Assembly (NCBI GenBank): GCA_964402175.1
Contig: CAYOBN010000004.1
Coordinates: 1-64,000, forward strand
Length of the DNA stretch: 64,000 nucleotides
Direction: 5' to 3'
DNA from: JAWKUK01 sp964402175
GTDB taxonomy: Bacteria > Planctomycetota > UBA1135 > GCA-002686595
Shown here: positions 7,276-16,053 of the stretch, piece after piece
Layout: each line of letters starts with the position of its first letter
Numbering within the stretch: the first letter of the stretch is position 1
Translations under genes and position numbers: made by a program
The notes under the pieces: generated by a model
Told to the model about the DNA's origin: nothing
Seen by the model: only the letters and a program-made list of their open reading frames with translations
The model's database searches: none

Positions 7276-8886
7276 TCACTCGCGCAGCGCCGCGTAGGCG
7301 GGCTCTGTCGTGATCCGCGGATCGTCCACGGGACCACCGATGGTGAAGTGGTAGAGGCTCTGCCACGCGCGGTCGCGGAGCCCCAAGGCGCCGTGCACGC
7401 TGTCGTCGTAGAAGCAGCCGATCCCCGTCGCGCGCAGACCGAGCGCCTCGGCTTCCAGGTAGAGCGCCTGCCCGATGACCCCCGTCTCCCAGAAGAGGCG
7501 CGGGTACATCCACGCGCCGTCTTCGCGCAGCGTCCGCTCGAAGCGCGCGAGCATCCCGAGGCTGAAGCAGCCATCACCCGCGATGGCCTGGTCGCACGAG
7601 ACGCGCGCGGCGAGGCCCCTGGCGTCGCCTGTGCGCAGGCGGAAGAGCGGCAGCTCGGTCGGGCAGCCCGGGGGCTTCTCCCAGGCGTGCTCCGCTGCGA
7701 GGGCCCGCCGCAGCTCGGCTTCGTCCTCTGGCGCGCGCACGAGGAGATAGAGCCCAGGGTCCAGCTCGGCGATGCGATGCACGAACAGCGCCAGGTGCAC
7801 CCGCGGTGTCCACGGCAAGGTCGCGAACGGTGCTTCGCTGTGCCCGGGCAGCGTCCTGCGCAGCGCCTGATAGAATGCGTCGCGTGCGAGCCCCGTGCGG
7901 CCGTCCATCGCGACGGCGCTGCGGCGGCCGTGGACGATGCGCCGGAAGTCGATGGGTTCATCGCCGACAACGAGCGGAGGCCACGTCGGCGCAAAAGCCT
8001 GGGCCAGGTGGGGACCCGCGGGCTTCCTGACGGCGGCTGCGACGGCGTCGATGACGTCCCAGTCCTCGTGGTCGAGGCTCAGTTGATTCGGCGTACCTTG
8101 CCAGTCAAGGTCCGCGAACCGCGCGATAGCGGCCGACAGGAGCCGCTGCGACTTCGCCACGGTGTCCATCGGATGCAGGACTACGGCGAGGTCGGCGCAC
8201 TCGGGTTCGACCTGGCGCAGGGCCGACAGACCGGCCAGGGCCTCGAGCTCGTCCGTGCCGAGCCCGTCCAGCAACGTCGCGCGATATCCGAGCGCGGCCG
8301 CGGCGAGTGTGAGGCACGCCAGAGCGTGCCCGACGTCGTGATTGCAGTAGCGGAAGGCCCGCTCGCCGTACTTCCAGGCCTCGCGCCAGTGCACCGACGT
8401 GAGGACCACGAGCAGCGAGCCCGGCGGCAGCTCGGCCGTCAGCTCACTCCAGTGCGCGACCGTCAACCGGGCGCGGACCTCGAGCGCGTGCTCCGCCGGT
8501 GCGTAGTGGGCCACGAACGGCGTCGCCGAGAGCCCCGCGATCGCAGGGCCGAGCACGTAGGCCTCGGTGGGGTGCAGGTTGCCGCTCGAAGGATTGACCC
8601 GCAGCGACCAGTGGGCGTCACCGGCTCGCTTCCACGCGGACAGAGCGAGGCTATCGAGCAGGAGCTGCGAGACGCAACGGCGGTCCAGCGGCGCCGTCGC
8701 GCAGCGTCCCGCGAACACGCTCTCGTAGTGGGGGGTGCCATCGAAGGGCACATGCGCCAAAGGGAGCAGCTCGGTCCCTGCCCAGCGTCGGAACGGATCC
8801 GGCTGCGTGTCCCAGTCCATGAACGCAGGTCCGCGGGCGAAGCGCTGCGGCGCGTGTTTGGTGACCTCGTGGTAGGCGAGGGCCAC
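7276..8886 (-). CDS. SagB/ThcOx-type tandem nitroreductase
   Basis: A 536-aa flavoprotein with two nitroreductase-fold halves in one chain. The N-terminal half carries the SagB-type signature NPSSGNLHPTEAY and an YHEVTKH start motif; the C-terminal half begins near HGRRSAVAMDGR and ends with a GIGCFYDD segment, both typical of the SagB/ThcOx group. In ribosomal peptide pathways such FMN enzymes oxidise azolines to azoles. Here there is no cyclodehydratase (YcaO), precursor peptide or transporter nearby, so a peptide-modifying role is not supported; stand-alone double-domain members of this family are common and of unknown substrate. The start codon is GTG. The DUF2161 gene follows after five bases and is likely cotranscribed. 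Confidence 0.85.
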   Translation of the reverse strand: MALAYHEVTKHAPQRFARGPAFMDWDTQPDPFRRWAGTELLPLAHVPFDGTPHYESVFAGRCATAPLDRRCVSQLLLDSLALSAWKRAGDAHWSLRVNPSSGNLHPTEAYVLGPAIAGLSATPFVAHYAPAEHALEVRARLTVAHWSELTAELPPGSLLVVLTSVHWREAWKYGERAFRYCNHDVGHALACLTLAAAALGYRATLLDGLGTDELEALAGLSALRQVEPECADLAVVLHPMDTVAKSQRLLSAAIARFADLDWQGTPNQLSLDHEDWDVIDAVAAAVRKPAGPHLAQAFAPTWPPLVVGDEPIDFRRIVHGRRSAVAMDGRTGLARDAFYQALRRTLPGHSEAPFATLPWTPRVHLALFVHRIAELDPGLYLLVRAPEDEAELRRALAAEHAWEKPPGCPTELPLFRLRTGDARGLAARVSCDQAIAGDGCFSLGMLARFERTLREDGAWMYPRLFWETGVIGQALYLEAEALGLRATGIGCFYDDSVHGALGLRDRAWQSLYHFTIGGPVDDPRITTEPAYAALRE

Positions 8887-9035
8887 ATCGCACGGGCTGG
8901 GGAGCGCGACGTCGGCGTCCTGGGATGGACCCCGTGGAGTTCGTTTGCGCCAGAAGATGCCGCCAGCATAACGAAGCGCGGGCCGACGACACGAGCGTCA
9001 ACGACGTGAGGTCGCGTCGCAGGCGGTGCAGTGCG

Positions 9036-9875
9036 TCACGGCTTGAAGCGCCGCGCGACCGGTGCTTCGAGCCGCAGCCGCCCGCCCGAGGGATGGTTGA
9101 GCGTGAGCCGCCACGCGTGCAGCAGCATCGGGCCCCCTTTCGTGCCGTAACGCGAGTCGCCGACGACCGGGTGGCCGATGGAGGCCATGTGCGCGCGGAT
9201 CTGGTGGCGGCGGCCGGTCTCCAGCGCGACCTCCAAGAGCGTCGCCTGACCTTTGGTCTCGAGCGTCCGGTACCGCGTGCGCGCGGGTTTCGAACCGCGC
9301 CCGCGGCCGACGTGGACGAAGAGGTGCTGGTCTTCCCAAAGCGGCGCGTCGATCAGACCCTCGGCGGGTTCGGGATAGCCGGTCACCCACGCCAAGTAGC
9401 GCTTCTCGGTGTTCTCCCAATCCGCTTGCACTGCGCTGCACACGTCCTCGAAGCGCGCAAAGAGCAGCACGCCAGAGGTCTCGCGATCCAAGCGGTGCAC
9501 CGGCCAGAGGCGAGCTTCGGGGTCGCTCTGAGCCAGGTGTGTGCGCAGGAGCGCGAGCGCGGTGCGCTCACGTTCGCCGCTCGCCGCGACCGACAGCAGC
9601 CCCGCGGGTTTGTCGACCGCGACCAGCAGCTCGTCGGCGTGGAGGATGCGCAGCCCGCCGCCCGGTCCCGCGCTCGGCAGGGCGGACGGGCGCTCCTTCA
9701 GTTGCACGGTGTCGCCGCTCGACAGGGGGGCGTTCTTCGGGCAGACCGTCCCGTTGAGCAGCACATAACCGCCTGCCACGCGCTGCTCGAGGGTCGTGCG
9801 CTTCCACTCCGGAAGCTGCTCGCGCAGGAAAGGGATCAGGCGGCTCGGTGTCTCGACGGTCCAGGAGTGCTCCAC
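9036..9875 (-). CDS. RluA family pseudouridine synthase
   Basis: About 279 aa. An N-terminal S4-like RNA-binding region (about residues 10-60) is followed by the RluA catalytic domain, with the signature HRLDRETSGVLLF containing the catalytic Asp (Asp130), then the GRRHQIRAHMA block that closes the active site. Enzymes of this family isomerise uridine to pseudouridine in rRNA or tRNA. The exact target cannot be told from sequence. Two near-equivalent starts exist: a TTG at 9884 and a GTG at 9875; the GTG is preferred because it gives an N-terminus resembling other members and is the stronger start codon. The gene lies 40 bp past the S9 peptidase stop on the same strand. Confidence 0.9.
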   Translation of the reverse strand: MEHSWTVETPSRLIPFLREQLPEWKRTTLEQRVAGGYVLLNGTVCPKNAPLSSGDTVQLKERPSALPSAGPGGGLRILHADELLVAVDKPAGLLSVAASGERERTALALLRTHLAQSDPEARLWPVHRLDRETSGVLLFARFEDVCSAVQADWENTEKRYLAWVTGYPEPAEGLIDAPLWEDQHLFVHVGRGRGSKPARTRYRTLETKGQATLLEVALETGRRHQIRAHMASIGHPVVGDSRYGTKGGPMLLHAWRLTLNHPSGGRLRLEAPVARRFKP

Positions 9876-9915
9876 ACCGCGCAAGATAGCGTGTGCGGGG
9901 CGCCAGCGTCGCCGA

Positions 9916-12240
9916 TCACGGCTTCCAGCGCGGCTCGACGCCCATGAGGTGGCGCACGAAGAAGTCGTCGCGGCGCAGTTTGCCGTAGGCGCTCTCGCCG
10001 ACGCCGTGGTCTCCGTTCGGGAAGACGATCAGCTCGAAGTCCTTGTCCGCGCGGATCAGCGCCTCGACGACCTGCATGGTGCTGGCAGGGTCGACGTTGC
10101 GGTCGAGGGCGCCGACCGTCAGCAGCAGCTTGCCGCCGAGGCGGTGCGCATGTTCGACGTTGCTGCTCTCGATGTAGGACGCATCGACCGGCCAGCCCAT
10201 CCAGAGCTCGTTCCACCACACCTTGTCCATGCGGTTGTCATGGCAGCCGCAGTCGGCGGCTGCTGCACGGTAGAAATCGGCGTGATCGAGGACGGCGCGC
10301 ATGGCGTTCTGGCCGCCGGCGGAGCCGCCGTAGATGCCGACCCGCGTGACGTCGAGCTCGGGGTGGGCCGCCGCCGCCGCGCGCCACCAGAGAATCCGGT
10401 CGGGGAAGCCCGCATCCGCCAGGTTCTTCCACGCCACATCGTGGAAGGCCTTCGAGCGCCAGTTGGTGCCCATCCCGTCGATCTGCCCGACGACGAAGCC
10501 CAGCTCCGCCAGGCGCTGCGGCTCGCGGTCCAGATCGAACGTCTTGGGCACGTGCGCGCCGTGTGGGCCCGCGTAGATCGCTTCGACGACGGGATAACTG
10601 CGCCCCGGCTCGTAGTTCGACGGCCAATAGAGCACGCCGTGGATATCGGTCTTCCCATCGCGCCCCTTCGCGACGAAGCGCTGCGGCGGACGCGGCAGCG
10701 CCGTTGCGAGCGGCGCGGTGTCGGGGCGCGAGAGCTCCAGCAGCTTTGCGCCATCGGCCCACCGGCGCAGCTCGCGCACGGGCGGCTGATCGACGCGCTG
10801 CCACGTCGCGACGTAGTGCGCGCCGTCGGATGAGCGCTCGATGGTATGCGTGCCGTCGCCATCGGTCAGGAGCGTCATCGCGCTCGTATCGAGCTGCACC
10901 CGCGCGAAGTGCACATGATACGGATCTTGGCGTGGGTCGCGGCCCATGATGCGGACGAGCGCCTCGCGGCGCCCTTCGTCCACCTCGTCGACGCGGCGCA
11001 CCACCCAATCTCCGGTCGTGACCTGGACGGCCGCACCGGTCTTACGGTCGATCCGCCAGAGGTGATTCCAGCCGCTGCGCTCGCTGAGCCAGAGCACCTC
11101 GTCCGTCGCATCCAAGTGGTGCACGAACAGCTTGTGCGCGTAGTCGAAGAAGGTCTCGGGGCGCTCGTCGATGATCGCGCGTGCGTCGCCCGTCCTGGGG
11201 TCGAGCTCGACCAGGCGCACGATGCGATGGCCGCGTTCGATGACGACGCAGTGCAGGCGCGCGCCATCCGGTGTCCAGCGCACATCGCGCAGCTCCCACG
11301 GGTTCTCGCACAGCTCCTGCGGCAGTCGATGCACGGTTTGGCTCGCGACATCGAGCACTCGCAGCGTACGGACGGGGAGCGCGTCGCCCGGTTTGTCGTA
11401 ACCGAAAGTCTGCACGCGAGGCTGGAGCTGATCGCGGGGCGCGGCTTCGATCAACGTCACTTCGCGGCCGTCACCGCGAGTGATGTGGAAGAACGCGATC
11501 GCGCCGCCGTCCGGCGCGACCTCGAAGGGGCCGCTGTAGGCGCTCTCCGCCGCGCCATCGCTCGTCAAGCGCTGGTCGCCGTCAGGTCCGACCAACCAGG
11601 CATCGTGCTCGCGGATCTCGACGCGCACATCCAGGGCGGGTGGCTGCGTTCTCGTGCGCGGCGCTGGTCGCTGCGGCGTCGCTGCGGCGCCGCGCACGAA
11701 CACGATCCCGCCGCTGTCCGGCGCGACGAGGTCGCCCAGCGCTGCGCCGCCCACAGCTCGAAACCGCCAGCGGTGGCCGGCGACCGTACCTTGCGCGCGG
11801 CGCTCACCGGGCGCCAGCGTCCCGTACGGCCGCAGCTCGCCCCCGTGGTCGAGCCAGAGGGTCTCGACCTCGCCCTCGGTCGCGTTGACGAACGTCACCT
11901 CGACGCGCCCACCATCGCGGCGCGTGCGTGCGCCGCGCCGGGCGGGCTCGAGCTGCAGCGCAAACGGGCTGTCCTCGGCGAGCGCTTCGAGGGCCGCGGA
12001 CTCTGCGAGCTCGCCCGTGTCGGTCGCGAAGACGAAGGCCTGCGTCGACCCGTCAGCCGCGAGGCGCTCGAACCAGAGCCGCGCGCCGTCGGGGCTCCAA
12101 CGGTACGCCAGGTCGAGGCCGCGCACGGCACGCCCGACCCGTCGGCCGAGCGTGGAGGCGCGCTCGTAATCGGCCGCAGAGCCCTGGGCCGAGGCGGTGG
12201 GGACGAGCGCGAGGAGCAGCCAGAATCGAGCGATGCGCAT
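9916..12240 (-). CDS. S9 family peptidase with VHL-like beta domain
   Basis: A 774-aa exported dipeptidyl peptidase IV / prolyl oligopeptidase-type serine peptidase. A signal peptide occupies about residues 1-19 (ending ASAQ). A beta-propeller follows, then the alpha/beta hydrolase domain with nucleophile Ser640 in YGGSAGGQ, Asp713 in GALDRN and His745 in NGDHG. Unusually, residues about 113-173 match the beta domain of von Hippel-Lindau protein: VTFVNAT, ETLWLDHGGELRPYGTLAPG and a GHRWRFR segment line up in order with pVHL ([34 protein letters not shown]). The domain sits before or within the propeller. The gene is 27 bp after the 984-aa repeat protein on the same strand. The substrate is unknown. 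Confidence 0.9.
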   Translation of the reverse strand: MRIARFWLLLALVPTASAQGSAADYERASTLGRRVGRAVRGLDLAYRWSPDGARLWFERLAADGSTQAFVFATDTGELAESAALEALAEDSPFALQLEPARRGARTRRDGGRVEVTFVNATEGEVETLWLDHGGELRPYGTLAPGERRAQGTVAGHRWRFRAVGGAALGDLVAPDSGGIVFVRGAAATPQRPAPRTRTQPPALDVRVEIREHDAWLVGPDGDQRLTSDGAAESAYSGPFEVAPDGGAIAFFHITRGDGREVTLIEAAPRDQLQPRVQTFGYDKPGDALPVRTLRVLDVASQTVHRLPQELCENPWELRDVRWTPDGARLHCVVIERGHRIVRLVELDPRTGDARAIIDERPETFFDYAHKLFVHHLDATDEVLWLSERSGWNHLWRIDRKTGAAVQVTTGDWVVRRVDEVDEGRREALVRIMGRDPRQDPYHVHFARVQLDTSAMTLLTDGDGTHTIERSSDGAHYVATWQRVDQPPVRELRRWADGAKLLELSRPDTAPLATALPRPPQRFVAKGRDGKTDIHGVLYWPSNYEPGRSYPVVEAIYAGPHGAHVPKTFDLDREPQRLAELGFVVGQIDGMGTNWRSKAFHDVAWKNLADAGFPDRILWWRAAAAAHPELDVTRVGIYGGSAGGQNAMRAVLDHADFYRAAAADCGCHDNRMDKVWWNELWMGWPVDASYIESSNVEHAHRLGGKLLLTVGALDRNVDPASTMQVVEALIRADKDFELIVFPNGDHGVGESAYGKLRRDDFFVRHLMGVEPRWKP

Positions 12241-12254
12241 TCGCCCATTCTGCC

Positions 12255-12269
12255 AGAGCGCAGCGCTCT
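12255..12269. promoter_or_regulatory. Palindrome between the repeat protein and S9 peptidase genes
   Basis: AGAGCGC-A-GCGCTCT, perfect 7-bp arms around one base. It runs into the TAG stop of the 984-aa gene and ends 15 bp before the S9 peptidase ATG. It could be an operator, an RNA hairpin that uncouples the two genes, or chance in GC-rich DNA. Confidence 0.25.
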
Positions 12270-15222
12270 ATCGGGGCAATGTGACCTCGGCCCGCTCGCC
12301 CGCCGTGACGCGCACACGCTGCGGCGGCCCCGTCGGCTCGTTGGCCCCGTCCTGGCCGACGAAACGGTTGGCCGTGAACTCCCACTCACCCGGGACGAGC
12401 CCGTCCACCGTGACGTTGCTGCCGCGCGCGAACTGCGACACAGGCTCGACCTTCGAGTCCGTCACGTGGCGGCCCTTGACGAGCAGGGGCGGACCGAACT
12501 CTTGGATGTCGCTGGAGAAGGTCACCGCGACGGTGCCGCCGCGCACCAGCTCGAGGCGCACGTCCGAGCGTGTCTCCGAAGCGCCGAGTCGGAAAGGCTC
12601 CGAGGTGACCGACACGTGCCCTGTCGCGCGCGCGCGGACCTCCAGGAGCTGATTCGTGGAGAGGCCCGTGACACGGAAGCGGCCTTGGTCGTCGGCGGTC
12701 GCCGAGGCTTCGCCATCGCCGCCGCGGGCACGGAACGCGCGCTGCAAGTCGCGGTCGATACCGACGGGGTTCGCGCTGCTGTCCACCCACGGGCCGACGG
12801 TCACCCGCGCGCCGCTGAGCGGTTTGCCTTCGTCATCGACGACGACGCCCTCGACCGAGGCGATCGCGAGCGCGAGGTCGAACTTGTTGTCGCCGACGGA
12901 CAGGGTCACGGGTTCGGTGTGCTCGGCAGCTAGCGATTCGTGCCTGACGACCAACATGAACTCGCCGGGGACCGCTTCGAGGATGTCGTAACGGCCCTCG
13001 AGGTCCGTGTTCGACGTACGGATCGTCGCCCCGCTGCGCGCGCCGCCGAAACGAGCGCGCGCCCGATCACGTTCGCGCTGCGCGCTGTCACTGCCGCGTT
13101 GGGCGAGCGAAACGCGTGCATCGGCGAGCGGCTGCCCGGCCAGAGTGACTTGACCGAACACACGCGCTGCGCCGCCGACGGTGAGGACGACTTCGGTATC
13201 GCGGCCCGACATCAAGTCGGCTGCGGTCCACTCGACCTCGGCCCCTGGAACATCCGCAGGGTTCGCGCCGCGACGGTAGGCCCGCACCTCGTAGCGACCG
13301 GCTTCGAGCGCGTCCCAGCGCACGAGTCCGTCGCCGCTCGTGTCGTCGCCCACTTCGCGACCCTTCCCGTCGACGCTGCGGCGCAGCACGCGCGCGCCAC
13401 TGACGGGCTGTCCCGTAGGATCGACGACGTAGACGTCGAGCACGCCGCTCTTGTAGAGCGTGATGCGGTGTTCGCGCGAAGTGTCCTGGGCCGGGAACTT
13501 CGCGTCGGTGTAGGTGGGATAGCCATCCGCGCGGATCGTCAGACGTGCGACGGGCACGGTGAGACCATCCAACTCGATGCGACCATCGCGGCCCGTGCGG
13601 TCGCGTTGACGGCGACCGGCGGCATCGGGGCTGGCGAAGAAACGCGCGCGCGGGTCGTCGCCTTCGGGTTCGACCTCCTCGCGCAACGTCACCTGTGCGC
13701 GGTGGATCCCCTTGCCGGTCGTCGCATCCACGACCAGCAGCTTCAGCCGCGGCGCCGGAACGAGCTCCACGTCGCCGAGGTCGAGCACGCTCCGCGCCCC
13801 AACGTCGACGGAGGGGAGCTCCTTCGTGATGTAACCCGGCGCGGTGACCTTCAGGATCAGCGAGCTCGGATCCTGCGGCGGGCGCAGCTCGTAGATCGTC
13901 ACGCGGCCGCCCGGGAACGACGTGGGGCGAGTCACGAGGTCGGGTGACATGAAGACGCGCGCAGGGGCGTCGCTGAAGCGGCCGGTGAGCTCGGCGACCT
14001 CGACGGGCCGCTGCGTCGTGCGATCGAGCAGGCGCAACGTCAGCCGCGCGCCGAGGTCGTAGTCGAGCAGGACGTTCCGCGCGCCGACCTCGGCGGTGAC
14101 GGCAGGCGAGAGCACCACGGGCTCGCGCATGATCGGTCGGTCCATGACACGCAGCTCGTAGGACCCTTCGAGGTCCAGCCCGTGCAGACTGAACGAGCCG
14201 TCCGCAAGGACCTCGGTGGAGGCGTCACCCATGCCGCGGCGCGAGCGCTCTCCCTCCGTCACCTTGCGGGCCTCGACGCGCACGCTCACACGCTCCGCTG
14301 GAAAGCCCAGCACCGTGCCGCGGATCGAGCCGGTGCGCGCCATCTCGAGCTCGACGAGGGGGAACGTGCCGCCCGCGGTGCCGACGTCGCCGCTCCAGTT
14401 GGCGGTGCGGTACTCGTCGTGTGCCGCGACGAGGTTCAAGGTCCCGGGCGCTGCGTGGGGCAGCTCGAAGCGCCCTTGTTCGTCCGTCTCGGTCAAGGTG
14501 AACAATGCCCCGAAGCCCATCTGCCGCGCCGCGCGCGCCACCCGTTGGTCCTCGCCGCGCCCGCGCTGGATCTTGGCGCCGATCACGGGGCCGCCGCGGT
14601 CGTCGCGCACGATCCCTTGCACGATGACCCCGCGCGGGATGCGCACATCCCCGAGGTCCGGCTCGGCGGCGTCTTCGAGCAGAGCCTGCACCGGCTGGTC
14701 GACGTAACCGCGAGCTTTGGCGATCACCGCGATCGAGCGCCCGAGCCGGTCGTCGTGCGAGACGACGAAGCGCCCGTCCTTCCCGCTCTTGGTCGTCGGC
14801 CACGGCTTCGCGCCGATCACGCCGAAGCGGATCTGGGGGACCTCGCGCTCGCTCCACGGGCGCAGCTCGAGCGCAGCGTCCGCGATCGGTGCGCCTGCGG
14901 CGTCGACGAGGCGCCCACGCAGCGGCCCCGTGGCGAGGCGTGGAGCGACCCCCTGGTTCTTCTGCGCCTCGCGCGCGGCGGCGGCGCGCGAGAGCTCGAT
15001 GGCCGAGCGAGCGGCCGCTGCGCGCTGCGCGCCAACCTCGCCGGCGAGCTCCAGCTCCGCGACCCCGGCGTCCTCGGGCGAGAGCGGCGCGGACGGGCCG
15101 TCCAGACCGAGGACCTCAGGGGCTCGATCGGCCTCCCCCTGGCCGAGGAACAGGAACGCGGCGACCCCGACGAGGGCGACGACAGGCAACAGCAGCAGGA
15201 GGGTGCGGGGCATGGGCAGCAT
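12268..15222 (-). CDS. Membrane-anchored protein of carboxypeptidase-regulatory-like repeats
   Basis: A 984-aa protein. An N-terminal hydrophobic helix (about residues 6-27, rich in Leu/Val/Ala) is a signal anchor, followed by a charged low-complexity stalk. The rest is a chain of beta-sandwich modules of the carboxypeptidase regulatory-like / transthyretin-like type. Each shows a variant of GRLVDAAGAPIADAALEL, then a KDGRF- or DEQGRFEL-type turn, then a GxYxLxV strand; at least seven copies can be followed through the protein. Such modules are structural or adhesive and not catalytic. The chain is presumably displayed in the periplasm or at the cell surface. It lies 27 bp upstream of the S9 peptidase and could be cotranscribed. 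The ligand is unknown. Confidence 0.82.
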   Translation of the reverse strand: MLPMPRTLLLLLPVVALVGVAAFLFLGQGEADRAPEVLGLDGPSAPLSPEDAGVAELELAGEVGAQRAAAARSAIELSRAAAAREAQKNQGVAPRLATGPLRGRLVDAAGAPIADAALELRPWSEREVPQIRFGVIGAKPWPTTKSGKDGRFVVSHDDRLGRSIAVIAKARGYVDQPVQALLEDAAEPDLGDVRIPRGVIVQGIVRDDRGGPVIGAKIQRGRGEDQRVARAARQMGFGALFTLTETDEQGRFELPHAAPGTLNLVAAHDEYRTANWSGDVGTAGGTFPLVELEMARTGSIRGTVLGFPAERVSVRVEARKVTEGERSRRGMGDASTEVLADGSFSLHGLDLEGSYELRVMDRPIMREPVVLSPAVTAEVGARNVLLDYDLGARLTLRLLDRTTQRPVEVAELTGRFSDAPARVFMSPDLVTRPTSFPGGRVTIYELRPPQDPSSLILKVTAPGYITKELPSVDVGARSVLDLGDVELVPAPRLKLLVVDATTGKGIHRAQVTLREEVEPEGDDPRARFFASPDAAGRRQRDRTGRDGRIELDGLTVPVARLTIRADGYPTYTDAKFPAQDTSREHRITLYKSGVLDVYVVDPTGQPVSGARVLRRSVDGKGREVGDDTSGDGLVRWDALEAGRYEVRAYRRGANPADVPGAEVEWTAADLMSGRDTEVVLTVGGAARVFGQVTLAGQPLADARVSLAQRGSDSAQRERDRARARFGGARSGATIRTSNTDLEGRYDILEAVPGEFMLVVRHESLAAEHTEPVTLSVGDNKFDLALAIASVEGVVVDDEGKPLSGARVTVGPWVDSSANPVGIDRDLQRAFRARGGDGEASATADDQGRFRVTGLSTNQLLEVRARATGHVSVTSEPFRLGASETRSDVRLELVRGGTVAVTFSSDIQEFGPPLLVKGRHVTDSKVEPVSQFARGSNVTVDGLVPGEWEFTANRFVGQDGANEPTGPPQRVRVTAGERAEVTLPR

Positions 15223-15320
15223 TACGTGCGCGGGCTGCCCCCGGATCCACTCGCCCGCCGTGTAAGGACTCCGTCAATGGCGGGGGCCTCTCCTTCGCTT
15301 CTCACGCAAGGGGGGCCGTG

Positions 15321-15800
15321 TCATGGCGGGGTGCCACCGCAGAGCGCTCCCGAACTGCGGTGGTCTGTCCCTCGCGCTCGGCGGAGCGCCGGCAGCAGCA
15401 CCACGGCATCGGGCGCGGTCAGGGCCTCGAGGCCGAGGCCGGCTGGGAGCTGCAGGGCCCCCTGCGTGCCGACGGGCGTGTGGAGCTGGATCACCGCGGG
15501 ACCGTCACTTCCGCCCGCGCCCTGCACATCGTGCTGCTCGTTCGCGCTGCGACCGACGGGACCGCCCGGCGCGTCGACCGTCGGGGATGGTGGTCGTCTT
15601 CGAGGTCAGAACCTCGAGCGAGCGCTCACCCGAGACGTCGAGCTCGCCTTCGACCGAGAGGTCCGCGCACACGATCGGCAGCGGCTCGTCGCCGCGGACC
15701 ATCGATCGAGCGCCCGCCCCGATGACGACGCGTCCGACGTAGAGCGGGCGCTGCCGGTCGTATCGTCGTACACCGTCTTCCCAGACGCGATGATCCAGTC
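15321..15800 (-). pseudogene. Frameshifted remnant of a secreted beta-rich protein
   Basis: No intact gene spans 15.2-16.05 kb, yet coherent protein-like stretches are present in different minus-strand frames and read in order. They are a strand-rich piece with IIASGKTVYDDT (near 15.78 kb), then RPLYVGRVVIGAGARS and ADLSVEGELDVSGERSLEVL (15.62-15.74 kb), then, in another frame, a piece running from TVDAPGGPVGRS through LPAGLGLEALTAPDAVVLLPAL to a stop at 15321. The -DVSG- turn recalls a repeat type common in planctomycete surface proteins. At least two frameshifts are needed to join them. I read this as a decayed gene; a sequencing error in an otherwise intact gene is an alternative. The N-terminal part upstream of 15800 is not recognisable. 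Confidence 0.4.
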
Positions 15801-16053
15801 GTGCGCAGGGGCTTCGGCACGCAGCTGGCGGCGCCTTGGCAGGCGAACAGCGGGGAGGTCCGTTGCAGCGCGGGCTGCGGGGTCGGCGGGTTTCGGGAAC
15901 GCCAGCCCTGGAGCGTGCACCGTACCGGAGCCCACCAGAGTCCTCTGCGGAGGCCGCGGGCCGCCGACCGTGCCGGCCCGCTCGACGACAGCGAGCGCCT
16001 TTGACGGAGCTCGCACTTGCGGCGGCCTAGCCCAAGAGGCGACCCTCGCCGCC
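15801..16053. other. Region upstream of the M1 aminopeptidase
   Basis: Probably the decayed 5' part of the remnant gene together with the promoter of the M1 peptidase. No reading frame with convincing protein features was found. The plus frame open through it is the untranslated upstream continuation of the peptidase frame. Confidence 0.3.

Noticed and set aside
7276..8886. Azole-peptide (RiPP) cluster based on the SagB-like nitroreductase
   Set aside because: No YcaO cyclodehydratase, precursor peptide, or export gene is next to it.
14182..16053. Long upstream extension of the M1 aminopeptidase frame across the repeat protein
   Set aside because: It runs antisense through the 984-aa gene and has no signal or domain; the signal peptide and lipobox set the start at 16054.
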